Source: Neofusicoccum parvum
Taxonomy: Eukaryota > Ascomycota > Dothideomycetes > Botryosphaeriales > Botryosphaeriaceae
Reading direction: 5' to 3'
Length of the DNA: 64,000 nt
NCBI GenBank assembly: GCA_020912385.1
Contig: CP087207.1
Location: 2,232,001 to 2,296,000, forward strand
The notes beneath the pieces are model-generated. The model was not told the origin of the DNA, made no database searches, and saw only the letters and a program-made list of their open reading frames with translations. Positions 19,276 to 29,990 of the stretch are shown here, piece after piece. A program made the position numbers and the translations under genes. Position 1 is the first letter of the stretch. Each line of letters opens with the position of its first letter.

Positions 19276-21338
19276 ATGCCCCTGCCGCGACTCGCGCCGA
19301 GTCGCCTCTTTTCCAGCAGCGGCAGGTCGCTCGTCTTCGCGCGCCCCACCACGCGGCTATCAGCGGCGCTGCTCTCCAAGCTGCAGCTGCCCGCCGCCGA
19401 GCCCCTCCCCCACCATCATCATCGCTCACGCAGCTGTCAGCAACATTGCATCAACCTGAACCACGCCCCGCGCTTCTTCTCCACCACAACAGCCCTCCCC
19501 AGCAACCAGCACCAGCAGCAACAGCAGCAGCCCCCGCGCGGCGCCGACCTCATCCGCCGCCGCCAGCTGCTCACCCGCGTGCAAGAGTACCGCGCCGCGA
19601 AGAAGCTACAGGAGTCCGTTCCCGCCGCCGCCATGTCGATCAACAAGCCCGACGTCCGCGAGGCGCTGAAGGGCAAGTACCCGGCCAAGACGCACGCGCG
19701 GAAGGTCAAGGAGTGGATCGTCGCGAATGGCGGGGACGCGGGTGGCGTGGTGTATCTCGAGGGGCAGAAGACGAGGATGAACGAGGTAAATTGGCTTTTT
19801 CCCTAGATTTTTTTTTTCTTTTCTTTTCATTTGACGAGGGGTGGGATTCGGGATCGAGGGGGGCGTTGAGGACGGTGGTTTGCTGACGTGCACGCAGGAC
19901 AATGATCAGGAAATGCCGTTCAGGCAGCGCAGGTACTTCTTCTACCTGACGGGCTGCGACCTGCCGGATTGCTATCTCGCGTTCGACATGAAGACGGAGA
20001 AGAGCACGCTGTTCATCCCGCCCATTGATCCGGATGAGGTCATCTGGTCGGGGCTGCCGTTGAGCCCGGAAGAGGCGCTGCAGAAGTAGGTCTTTACTTG
20101 ATTCGGCAGCTTGTTGTCGATTCGTACTGTTCCGAGTCACTTGCTTGACTGTTTGATTTTTCACTTTTCACTTCAATTGGAAAGATAGGAGCTGGCACTA
20201 CCCGATGCGGTCGCAGGCTTTGCTGACTGTTCGCAGGTACGAAATCGATGACTGCAAGCCTTCGACGGAGGTGAACGCATACCTCTCCAGTGCCAACAAC
20301 TCCAAGGCCACGGTTTATGCCATCAACGGCCAGATCTCTGATGAGACCACGTTCCTTTCCTTTGAGAACAAGAACTTCGAACTCCTGAAGACGGCCGTTG
20401 AAGAATGCCGCGCCATCAAGACTTCGTACGAGATTGCCCTCATTACTCACGCCAACAACGTCTCGACCGCCGCCCACACGGCCGTAATGGCGGCCGCGAA
20501 GTCCGCCACCAACGAGCGCGAACTAGAGGCCATCTTCCTCAAGAACTGCATTGAGCGCGGCTGCCGCAACCAGGCCTACAGCTCGATTCTGGCCAGCGGC
20601 ACGAGCGCGGCGACGTTGCACTACGTCCGCAACGACCAGCCGCTCGCTGGCAAGCTTAACCTTCTCGTTGATGCCGGCGCGGAGAAGGATTGCTACGCTT
20701 CCGACATCACCCGCACTTTCCCCATCAGCGGCAAGTTCTCCCCCGAAAGCCGCGCCATCTACGATATCGTCCTCCGCATGCAGAAAGAGGCGATCGACAG
20801 TCTGAAGGCCGGTGTGAACTGGGACGAAGTGCACTCGCAGGCGCACCGCACTGCAATTGCCGGCCTGCTGGACCTGGGCATCTTGAAGGGCGATGCCAAG
20901 GCCATCTTTGACTCCCGCACTTCTGTCGCCTTTTTCCCGCATGGACTTGGCCATTACCTGGGAATGGTACGTTAAAATGACCTCACTTGCATGTGATGCT
21001 CCCTACTTACGACTGTATAGGACACGCACGACTGCGGCGGTCACCCCAACTACGCGGACAAGGACCCCATGTTCCGCTACCTTCGCAAGCGCGGCACGCT
21101 ACCGGCAGGCTCGGTAATCACGGTCGAGCCGGGAATCTACTTCTGCAGGTTCATCATCGAGCCGTACCTGAAGGACGAGAAGCACAAGGGCTTCATCGAC
21201 GAGAAGGTGCTGGAGAAGTACTGGGAGGTTGGTGGAGTGAGGATCGAGGACAACATCCTGGTGACGGAAAACGGGTACCAGAACTTGACGGAGACGCCAA
21301 AGGAAACGGTGGATGTTGAGGCGATTGTGGCTGGTTAG
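19276..21338 (+). CDS. Xaa-Pro dipeptidase/aminopeptidase (prolidase, M24B) with long N-terminal extension
   Basis: Exons are 19276-19785, 19898-20085, 20237-20966 and 21021-21338. The joined protein has 581 residues from the first ATG, or 462 from the in-frame ATG at 19633 (Met120, [12 protein letters not shown]). The 462-residue form has the normal length of cytosolic fungal prolidase. The extra 119 residues are rich in Arg, Ser, Leu and Gln with few acidic residues and look like a mitochondrial presequence. The pita-bread metallopeptidase metal ligands are present: Asp in LVDAGAEKD and SDITRTF, His in [12 protein letters not shown], Glu in TVEPGIYF and Glu in [16 protein letters not shown] follows the third junction. 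The enzyme hydrolyses dipeptides with C-terminal proline using two Mn(II)/Zn(II) ions. Two-start dual localisation is an inference. Confidence 0.92.
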
Positions 21339-22038
21339 AGGTAAGATTGTGCATTCCTGACGTGGTCCATGTCCCAACTGCCCGCCTGCATAGCTGACGT
21401 CCAGTAGCGGCGCTCCACGCCCTCGCAACAGGCAAAATGCAAAATCACATACGAATCAAACATGACTGCTGCCCGGCCTCTGGCCTCGTGTCCCGCGCCG
21501 CGCAGAGTGCGGATACGACGGTGCTCAATCTCCCGTGGTGAAGTGTCCATCAGCAATGCTCCGCCTGGCACGGCACTAGCCCCCCGCCGGGTCCCAAACA
21601 TCGCATTTCCACCATTGCTCGCTTGTCTCACCGCCCTCGCCCACATCGTGCCTGTTAGTCCCCGGTCGCCAGTGGTCCCTTTCACATGTCACATTTGATT
21701 TTCTGTGGGGCCCCAGCGTCCCGCGCGCGCGGTCCAGTGTAAACAGAGGCGCAATTCTTATCATCCGTGCTCGCCATCTCCGCGTTGTTCGCCTCAGGAC
21801 CTCTCCACCACCTGACAGTTGCTTGGCTGATAAGCCGTGCGCAAGGTTCGCTGTCCTGCAGGATCGCCCGGGAAAGTGCAGTGCTGTCGACAGGGCGTGT
21901 GCGTGAACGCCTGCTGCTATATCACCGCCGTATATCCCTTTCGTCCATTCGTCCCCACCCTTCCCGTTCCGCACAGAGTTTTCGTTTTTGCGTTTGAGAT
22001 ACCCGGCAGTCGGCCACCGCGCGTTTGAAGACGGGAAC
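21339..22038. other. Intergenic, DUF2235 promoter
   Basis: 700 bases with no supportable gene. The last 200 bases are pyrimidine-rich and contain the presumed leader of the downstream gene. Confidence 0.4.
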
Positions 22039-24726
22039 ATGTCTTCCCAATCTCCCAAGATGAAGCGCCTCATCCTCTGCTGCGACGGCAGCTGGACAAG
22101 AGACAGCCCCTCTTCCTCCCCCTCCAACGTCGCCCGCTTCAGCCGCATGCTCGCCCGCCACGCCCCCATCGACGACGTCGCTCAGATCGTCTTCTACCAA
22201 TCCGGCACCTCCTCCTCTTCCACCTCCTCGTCGAACATCGATGCAGGTATGTCATTGCACCTCCTCCCCCTCCCCCTCACTGACCGCCTTTCTAACCTTC
22301 ACTGCGTACACGTAGACGGTCCCCTCGCCGCAGACATCGCCGCCGCCTACCACTTCCTCGCCACAAACTTCTCGCCAGGCGACCCGGCCGCCGGCGTCCC
22401 GGCCGACGACATCGCCGTCTTCGGCGCCGGCAGGGGCGCGCTGGTCGCGCGGGCGGTGGTCGCGCTGGTGACAGAAATGGGGCTGCTGCGGGCGGAGCGG
22501 CTGGGGCTGTGGGGGAGGACGTGGAGGCTGTACTCCTCGCGCGGGACAGGCGGAGGCACTTTTTGGGGGGACGTCGTGGCGATGCGGACGAGGAGGGAGC
22601 TGGAGGACATTGAGGAGGTGAGGGAGGCGATGTGGAGGGGGGTGGGCGTAAGGGTGGTTGGGGTGTGGGATACGGTGAGTGGCTCGCCCGTCAGGGGGTT
22701 GTGCGTGGGCTGACTGGCTGGCTGCGTTGTTCAGGTCGGTGAGCTGGGTGTCCCGGAGACGTTTTCGGGGGCTGGGAAGTGCAGGCTGCATGATTTGGCG
22801 CTGAATTCGCGTGGGTTAAGATCTGTCGCTGGATGTCAGGGGCGCTTTTCACTGATGACCGCAGGGATCGAAAATGCCTTCCAGGCACTCGCACTCGACG
22901 AACACCGTGCCGCTTTCAAGCCTGCGCTGTGGCACCTCGACCCGAGATACCTGTCCAAGACGGGACGTACACCCAACCTCAAACAGTGCTGGTTTCCTGG
23001 ATTTCACGAGACAGTTGGCGGCAATGGCGGCGAGAGCGGAGTTAGCATGAAGGATGGGAAGGATATCGCCGACATCACGCTGGCGTGGATGTGCGATCAA
23101 GTGGACGGGCTGCTCGCCTTTAACGATGCCGTCGTAGCTGAATTCCTTCTCGGCGCAGACGAGTCGTCGTCTGCACAGAGCAGTAGCAACAGCACCCCGA
23201 CCAAACCCAGCAGGAGTACCAGCAACACCAGCACCAGCACGAACGATGCCATTACCATCCCACAAGGGCCCCGGACCGCCGGCGCAACAACAACCTCCCT
23301 CCTCGTCCAAGTCTTCGTCCACCTCCTCCACACTCTCCTCTCCACCATCATCGCCGCCCTGATATCCCTAACACAGCCCACCCTCACCATCCCTGACAAC
23401 CCCGGCCACAACTCAGAGAGGCATGCCATCCGCACCCCCGGGCAATACCACAAAAACCTCGAATTCGACGCCCTCGCCACGGCCAACGACTTCCCCACCA
23501 ACGAATCCATCCATCCCTCGGTCGCCCACCGCGCCGACCTCTTCGCCCTCGCCGCTGTGCCGTACGAGCCAGCGCCCCTGCGGGAGTGGCCGGCCGCCAC
23601 CACCACCGTCATCGCAGCCACGGCCAACCACCAGCGGCACGGCAGCGTGAACGCCATCAACGCCGCCGCGAGGAGCGGGCTGCGCGGGCTGCGCTTCGCG
23701 AAGCCCTGGCCGGCGTGGCGGTACCGCGAGAGCGCCGAGGGCGAGGGCGCGGAGTGGGTGCGGCCGAGCGTGCCCAGGGGGTCGTCTTCCCCGCCACCCT
23801 CGTCCCCGGCGCTGGCGCCGCCGCTGCCGTCGTCGTCGTCACCGTCGAGGTCAGCGCTCCCGTTCGCGTGGTTGCTGCTCTGGCCGCTGCACCTCCTGAG
23901 CGCCGTCCTACGGCTCCCGACGAGGGGGAACCGGCCGTCGGGTGGAAGCGGTAGTGGTGGTCAGGGGCCCGGCAGGCGGGTCAGCTCCGGGCGGCCGGAG
24001 GCGGGCAGCAGCTGGCACCACGAGCGCCAGCTCGCCCTGCCCGAGTGGGTGATCCGCGAGCTGCCCGGCCGCCACAACTTCGAGTCCCGGCTGCTGCCGT
24101 GGCTGGTGCGCGAGCAGCTGGCGCGGCGGAACAGGAAGAGGCTCGGCGAAGGAGGAGAAGAGGAAAAGGTGTGGGCGAGGTCGACGCTGGGGAGCGCTCG
24201 GGGCTACGACGACGACATCGCGGCGGCGGCGGCGGCGATGGTCGCGCCCGAGAGGGCCGTCGGCGAGCTGGCGCCGAGGCGCGACAGCACGGCCAGCAGG
24301 CTGCATCGCGGGTCGGCGCCGCCGCTGCACGCCCGCAAGGGCTCGTCGTCCGGGCTGCTGCACGGCGGCAGGAAGGGCTCGACGGCCGGGCTCGCCGACG
24401 AGGACCGCGGCGGGGGCCGGCCGCTGCGCAACGGCGCCGCCAGCCGCAGCCTGAGCAGCCTGAGGGCCAGCCCGTCCGTCGGCGCCGCCAGGGCCAGCCC
24501 CGGCGTCGGCAGGGTCACGCCCGACAGCGCCGGCGCCACCACGCCCGGCACCCCCGGCGGCAGGTTCAGCCCGACGAGCGGCGGCGGGAACAGCGGGCTG
24601 CGCGTGCTGATGCAGCAGCCCGTGAGGCGGTCGGCGATCAAGCGCGAGCCGAAGGAGAGGGAGGAGGCGGTGTTCTCGGCGGGCCACAGGCGGAGCCATT
24701 CGCAGACGAGCGTGAGTTGGAGGTGA
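22039..24726 (+). CDS. DUF2235 (Tle1-like) alpha/beta-hydrolase family protein lacking the nucleophile Ser
   Basis: Exons are 22039-22246, 22316-22674, 22735-22810 and 22865-24726, giving 834 residues. The DUF2235 signature order is complete: KRLILCCDGSW, NVARFSRML, DIAAAYHFLATNFSPGD, VGVWDTVGELGVPE, RIENAFQALALDEHRAAFKP, LKQCWFPGFHETVGG and ITLAWMCDQV. In this family the serine elbow reads GFSRGA. Here it reads FGAGRGA (22429-22440), so the catalytic Ser is a Gly while the Asp (WDT) and His (GFH) candidates remain. Two hydrophobic segments (LLVQVFVHLLHTLLSTIIAAL; FAWLLLWPLHLLSAVL) may anchor the protein. The last 300 residues are Arg/Gly/Ser-rich and disordered. Intron 1 (69 nt) is in frame and free of stops. 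Family membership is firm. Loss of enzymatic activity is inferred. Confidence 0.87.
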
Positions 24727-26224
24727 GCGCTGGCGGGAGGGGAGGTGACGAGAGAGGAGGCGGGTGGGTGGGTGTACATGTCATTTGTGTGTGTGCGTGT
24801 GGGATTTTCCTATGTCTGTTCTTGCTGTCCCCACGTTGTTATGCCCTAATGCCCTTATGAATACAAGCCGTAATGATCTCTCATGGTTGGGGTGTGTCTG
24901 TCAACTGTATGCGCCAGGCGGTAGCCGGCCTCTCTAGAGCCTTTGCAAACGGCCCCTCCGTCCTAGCTACGAAACGCTGAGTCACTGTCCTGATGACCGT
25001 CTACTAAAACAGCCGATTGTGTCAGAATTGCTCCTTCACAATAGGAGGAGGAATTGGGATTAGTAAGGAGATCCCAGGAAGATAGCATCAGGGGGAGATA
25101 GTTTGCAACATCAGATTGCAGACAACGGCCTCGCCAAGCTGTGCAACGCTGAGTATTAGAAAAAAAAGTTTGTGCGAAGCTCTCCAAGAGGTTAGGTTGA
25201 CGATACTGTGTTGAAGCAAGTACCCTGCGATGTTGCAGCAAGTTTTGACAAAAGACGTAGTTTGTGCAGCGGTACAGGCACCTCAAACCTGCATTCGTCA
25301 CGCATTCCACCATCACAAGTGCTCAGAATCGAGCTGCACTACTGCACTTAGTCTAGTTCTGAGGGATACGACGGTCAACCGGGCCAGGGCTGTGAAGTGA
25401 TGAAGGCACCAACGCCCGCAGTGCAGCACGCATCCCTGGGGAAGGATCAAGGCCGACGCCATGGAATCGAGAGTGACAGTCCACACCAATATTTTCCCGA
25501 GCTCTATTTTGATCGGCATGTGTGCCGCGCAGTTGTGAGTCTCAAGCTACAGAGTCTTCCGTCCGGTATTTCCTGGAATGAGTCGAATGCTGATTCGGTC
25601 AAAAGGTCGTGCTCCCGCTCTACGGTTCGTTTCTCTTATCATCTCTCCTTTCTGCGTGCCATCCACCTCGAAATTCTACACAATGACTCCACAATACTCG
25701 TCTGGACCGTGACCGCAATTCGGTGGCTGCGATGCTCAATCAAGATTGGTGATATCGACTAAGGCAACAACGACCACACAGAAACGGAGACTCGGTGTAC
25801 TGGACCGATACGTTGATGGTGGCTAGAGGTGATGAATAGGAGAATAAATCTGGAACGTTTCAACTCTAGGTATGCCTTGTGCTTTCCAGGCACCTGGCCG
25901 AAGCTGTCTGTGGTAGAATATGGTTGTTTACACACTCTTTCCATTCTCATAGTGTCTTGCAAATATCAGCCTGTCTCTAATTATTCAAACAACTACAGCT
26001 TTGCCTCCTTGCTATTTTTTCTGTTTGTTTCCTCCTTATCTTTTCAAGAAAATGATTGATGGTCGAGCACTGATGTCCCCTTTCCGGGCCAAGCGCTTCG
26101 CTTACATCACCCGCGCTCCTTACAACCCTCCATCTTCAGCCTTCCACCTTTCGTGCTGTTCGACGGCTCCGTGCCTTTCCCGCGACCCAGAACCCCTACA
26201 CCCACACAGCTTTTTCTCGAGAAC
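24727..26224. other. 1.5-kb AT-richer intergenic region between converging genes
   Basis: It lies between two 3' ends. Frames are short and none is recognisable. No transposon ends, tRNA boxes or tandem repeats stand out. Confidence 0.45.
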
Positions 26225-28125
26225 CTACCCGACGAACTCCCTCCTCGGCCAAAGGTCCCATATTTCAGTCTTCTGGACCTCACCAGCATAGCGCCTCTCC
26301 ACCTCCTCCATCGTAAGCTCCTTCCTGGAAGCCTCCATATAATACCACCGGATCGATCCGGCCTCACCATCCTTCCTGTACGGAATGATCGCAGCCGTCT
26401 CGCTCACGAGCGCCACGCCGCCCTTGCACCGGCGCAAGTCGAACCACGGCGGCCCGGGCAGCAGGTCCAGCACGTCGCAGCAAAGCTCGACGCCGGGCTC
26501 GCCACCGCGGCGCTCCGGCACGGGGAAGCCGCGCGCCAGCACGCGGCCGCGGAACATGGGGAGCCAGCACGACCCCGGCACGTCGTCGTCGCCGCCGCCG
26601 CCCTCCTCCAGCGGCCGAAGGGGCTCGGCTCGGATGCTGAGCGCGCTCCCTGTCGTCTGGATGGTGACCGAGGCCGCGAGCAGCCGGCCGGCGTCCGGGT
26701 TGCGGCGCAGCGCGGTCGCCAGCCAGGCGAGCTGCTGGATCAGCTGGACCAGGTCTGTGGTGTCGCCCGTCGCGCGGATCTCGATGCTGTCGTCCTGCCG
26801 CGCCATGGTGAGCGTCAGGCCCGGCTGGACGTCGATCGGGTCTGCTGGATGGGTTTCAGCACGTCTGGGCGAGAAGGGGGGAGCTGCGGGGGATGCGCGT
26901 ACATGTTGGTGCGGAATCGAGGAGGAAGTCGATGAACGGGTCTAGGAAATGCGCGAGCCTCGGCCAGCACATCTTGACGTAGTCTTCGATCGTGGAAGCG
27001 TAGGCCTTGCCTTCTGTCCCGCTCACCTGTATCCACTCCCGCAGTTTTCTTGCGGATGGCCCGAGGCTGTCGATGTAGTCGCTGCGGTTCCACTCCACCT
27101 GGATGTTAACCGACGTTCTTGCGACGTCGACTGCGTACCACGTGTCGTCCTGAAGGTTGAAGATTCTCCCTTCATCTGAGTAAAGATCGATAAGCTCGAT
27201 TTGAGCACTTGCGGATGTCATCCTACTCAGGGATCGTGGGGCGGTTTCGATGATGGTTTCAGCTTCAGAGTCGGTGTGAACTTCGGAAGGTATGATGGCT
27301 GGTGGAATAGGGAGTTCCTGGACGTCGCCCACCCGGTTGGCTATCTGAAACAAGTCTCTTAGCCTGGAGTAGCTAAATTGCTGGCTCTCGAAAAGTTGAG
27401 GTAGCAAGCCCCACATTTCATCAGTGTCGGGTGCAGCTTCGAACATTTCTGCCACGCAGATGGTCGAAGCGACAGATGTTGGAGCATGCTTTCCATGTGG
27501 CTGGGTTTTCTGGCCATGTATTCCGGTCTTCTGGGGTCCGTCTAGTTCATCTCCGGAGTGGGGGTTACCAGGTGCCTGATGGCATGGATCACGGTAATAG
27601 GTAGGCTCGTACGGCAAGGCAAGCCCAATGCATTCGATAACCGTGCTTAGGGGCTTGAAATCGGAGAAAGCGCCAGTTTCCGGCTGCTCAAGATGCGGGA
27701 TATGGAGCTCCGGAATAGGTGGTTGGGTGTCTTGGAACGGTAGTGGAGAGTAGTGTGCTTCCGCTGTCCGCTCTTCTCTGGCTTTGCGTCTTGATCCCAA
27801 TCGCTTCAGCGCTCGAACCGGATCCTGGGGGACATCAGCACCTCTCTCAAAACTCTTTCTTAACGATGTAATGGACGAGAGAAGTACGAATCGGAAGTGG
27901 AATGACTACGGATTCAATAAAAATGCAAACTCACTTTGGAAAGCTTCCGTGGCGTGCGCGATGCCTTTCGGCGCTCTTGGGGTTGGTAGGATATCTGGGG
28001 TACGATGCAGAGTATAGAAGAGCTTCGGCCCCGACGATGCCCTCTTACCTGACCCATTGCTTGAGGCCTCTACGTGCAGGCGGTTCCATAGGCGCCAAAG
28101 ACGGACTCATACCTGGCTCCTGCAT
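26225..28125 (-). CDS. Conserved-looking fungal protein of unknown function; 5' exons tentative
   Basis: The secure exons are 27824-26903 and 26844-26225 (1542 nt, 514 codons including stop), with a 58-nt intron that restores APTSDPIDVQ. Two upstream exons are likely: an ATG at 28125 (MQEPGMSPS...GLKQW) and a second piece ending LSK before a GTGAGT donor near 27930. The first donor is unclear (GTCAGG or GTAAGA), so the 5' structure is tentative. Recognisable blocks are YEPTYYRDPC, HAPTSVASTICVAEMFEAAPDTDEMWGLLPQLF, RLRDLFQIANRVGDV, TWYAVDVARTSVNIQVEWNR and, in the last exon, FTMARQDDS-like EIRATGD, QQLAWLATALR, SCWLPMFRGRVLARGFPVPERR. From memory the latter blocks recur in a large fungus-only family, often beside NLR-like or ankyrin genes. 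There is no signal peptide or membrane helix. I do not know its function. Confidence 0.7.
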
Positions 28126-28653
28126 CTTGTTATGGGTGACTGTAAAGCTGCTGCGTCAATTTGTAGAGTGACGAGAGAGGGGGCGGGTTTCCCAACCGGT
28201 ACGTAAACAGTGGTAGCCCCTCTTCAGCATCGAAGCATGTCCGCCCTGCCTAGCCCGAATAAAGCAAGCCAGAGCCACCACCCGCTCTTTAGCACCGCCC
28301 TTGAACCACGCCCAGTCAGCTGAGTGAGAGCCGTTCCGCAGCCACAATCTGCAACGATGCATGCCGCCAACGGTGTTAACCCCAGCCTTACCCGGAGATA
28401 GCAGCCACGGACTTAAGCCACCACCAAACACCGTCCGTCACTACCTCCGCCCTCCGCCCGCACTCATTCCTCCAGCGCAAGAAGATGGAATAAAAGAATG
28501 GACATCCACAATGTTCCCGTCAGCGTCTCCGCACTACCACATGCCCTCCACCTCGACAATTCTGCACACTCCGTCCCTGGCCACTACAGCTCACCACCAA
28601 TCCTTCATCCCCACTCGTCTCCTTCTAGTCTCCACACAATCTGAAATACAACA
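28126..28653. promoter_or_regulatory. Divergent promoter between unknown gene and SDR
   Basis: 528 bases between the tentative ATG at 28125 (-) and the SDR ATG at 28654 (+). The last 150 bases before the SDR are pyrimidine-rich. No specific operator is visible. Confidence 0.35.
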
Positions 28654-29735
28654 ATGGCCTCCCAGCCCCTCACCTTCCTCATCACAGGTGCCTCCTCCGG
28701 CTTCGGTCTCGCCCTCTCCCTCCACGCCCTCCGCAACGGCCATAACGTCGTCGCAACCGTGCGTACGCGCACCGGCGGCCGCCACGCCTCGGCCGTCCAG
28801 GCGATCGAGGAGCTGGGCGGCAAGTGCGTCGAGCTGGACGTGAGCGACCTGGCCGCGATCCCCGCGGTGGTCGCGTCGGTGCTGGACGGAGGGCGGGGGA
28901 AGATCGACGTGCTGGTGAACAACGCCGGGTACTCGTTGCTCGGGGCGGTGGAAGACATGACGTGAGTGCGGTCTGGAAGCGTCGACTCGAGGCGTTTTGG
29001 AGGGTGGGGAGGGTGCTGACCGCGTGCCTTCTTCCGGCAGGATCGAGGAGACGAAGGCGCAGATGGAGACCAACTTCTTCGGGCCGCTCCGCCTCGTCCA
29101 GGCCGTGGTGCCGCACATGCGCGCCCGCAGGTCGGGCACCATCGTCAACGTCTCCAGCGTGGCGGGGCTCTTCGCCCTCCCCTCCTGCGGCCTCTACTCC
29201 GCGTCCAAGTTCGCGCTCGAAGGCAAGTGCCGCTGCCCGTCCGCGCTGCCTCGAACTTGTTTCCTGTCCCATGTCTACCTGCTCCATTGCTGACGCCTTC
29301 ACAGGTCTCTCTGAGTCTCTGGCCAAAGAGCTCTCCCCCTTCAACATCGACGTTCTGATTGTCGAGCCCGGCGCCTTCCGCACCAATTTCCTAGCATCGG
29401 GCGTGCACACGGAGAAGCCGCTCAGCGATGCCTATGCTGACGCCTCCTCTCCTCTAACGCAGACATTGAACCGGCTAGCCGATTACCAGGCGCAGGGCCC
29501 GCCAGGTGACACGGACAAGGGAGCGCGCGTGATCTACGAGGTTGTGGTCGGCAACGCCAGTGGCGAGAAAAATGGGGAGGCCGGAGAGCTGAAGGGGAAG
29601 CTGCTGAGGCTGTTGTTGGGCAAGGATGCGGTGAAGAGGATGGAGGCGAAGATTGGCAGTCTTCAGGCGGACTTGGAGAAGATGAGGGGAGTGGCGTCTG
29701 GGACGGACGCACATGACGCGAGAGTGTTTATCTAA
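28654..29735 (+). CDS. Short-chain dehydrogenase/reductase (classical SDR)
   Basis: Exons are 28654-28961, 29041-29222 and 29305-29735, giving 306 residues. The Rossmann cofactor motif TGASSGFG is at residues about 11-18, NNAG near 90, the catalytic Ser in NVSSVAG, and the active-site YSASK about a dozen residues later. PGAFRTNF is the usual post-catalytic loop. The size fits a classical cytosolic NAD(P)-dependent SDR of the type that includes retinol/17-beta-type oxidoreductases. The substrate is unknown. Intron 2 begins GCAAGT and ends CACAG. This GC-AG boundary is required to join LEG to LSESLAKEL. Confidence 0.9.
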
Positions 29736-29990
29736 GTTCGTGGTTTTGGATTTCTCTGATGCGGGAGATGCTACTGATGAGCAGGGTACTCTTAGCTATT
29801 GACTGCTATCATGATCAGCAAATGAGCTTCTATAGACTTCCGTGACATTCCAATGCCACAAATACCATCCCACACTATTGGTATGGCGGAATTCCCAGTC
29901 TGTCTGGTGTGCCAGGACAAGTGTAGATTGGGATCTCTTCTCTGCCGCTGCCAGTGGTCGTGGGGATTAAGTCGTGATAAGCGATGACCT

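Noticed and set aside
28824..29040. Alternative start of the SDR in another frame
   Set aside because: Arg/Gly-rich shadow; the Rossmann motif requires the ATG at 28654.
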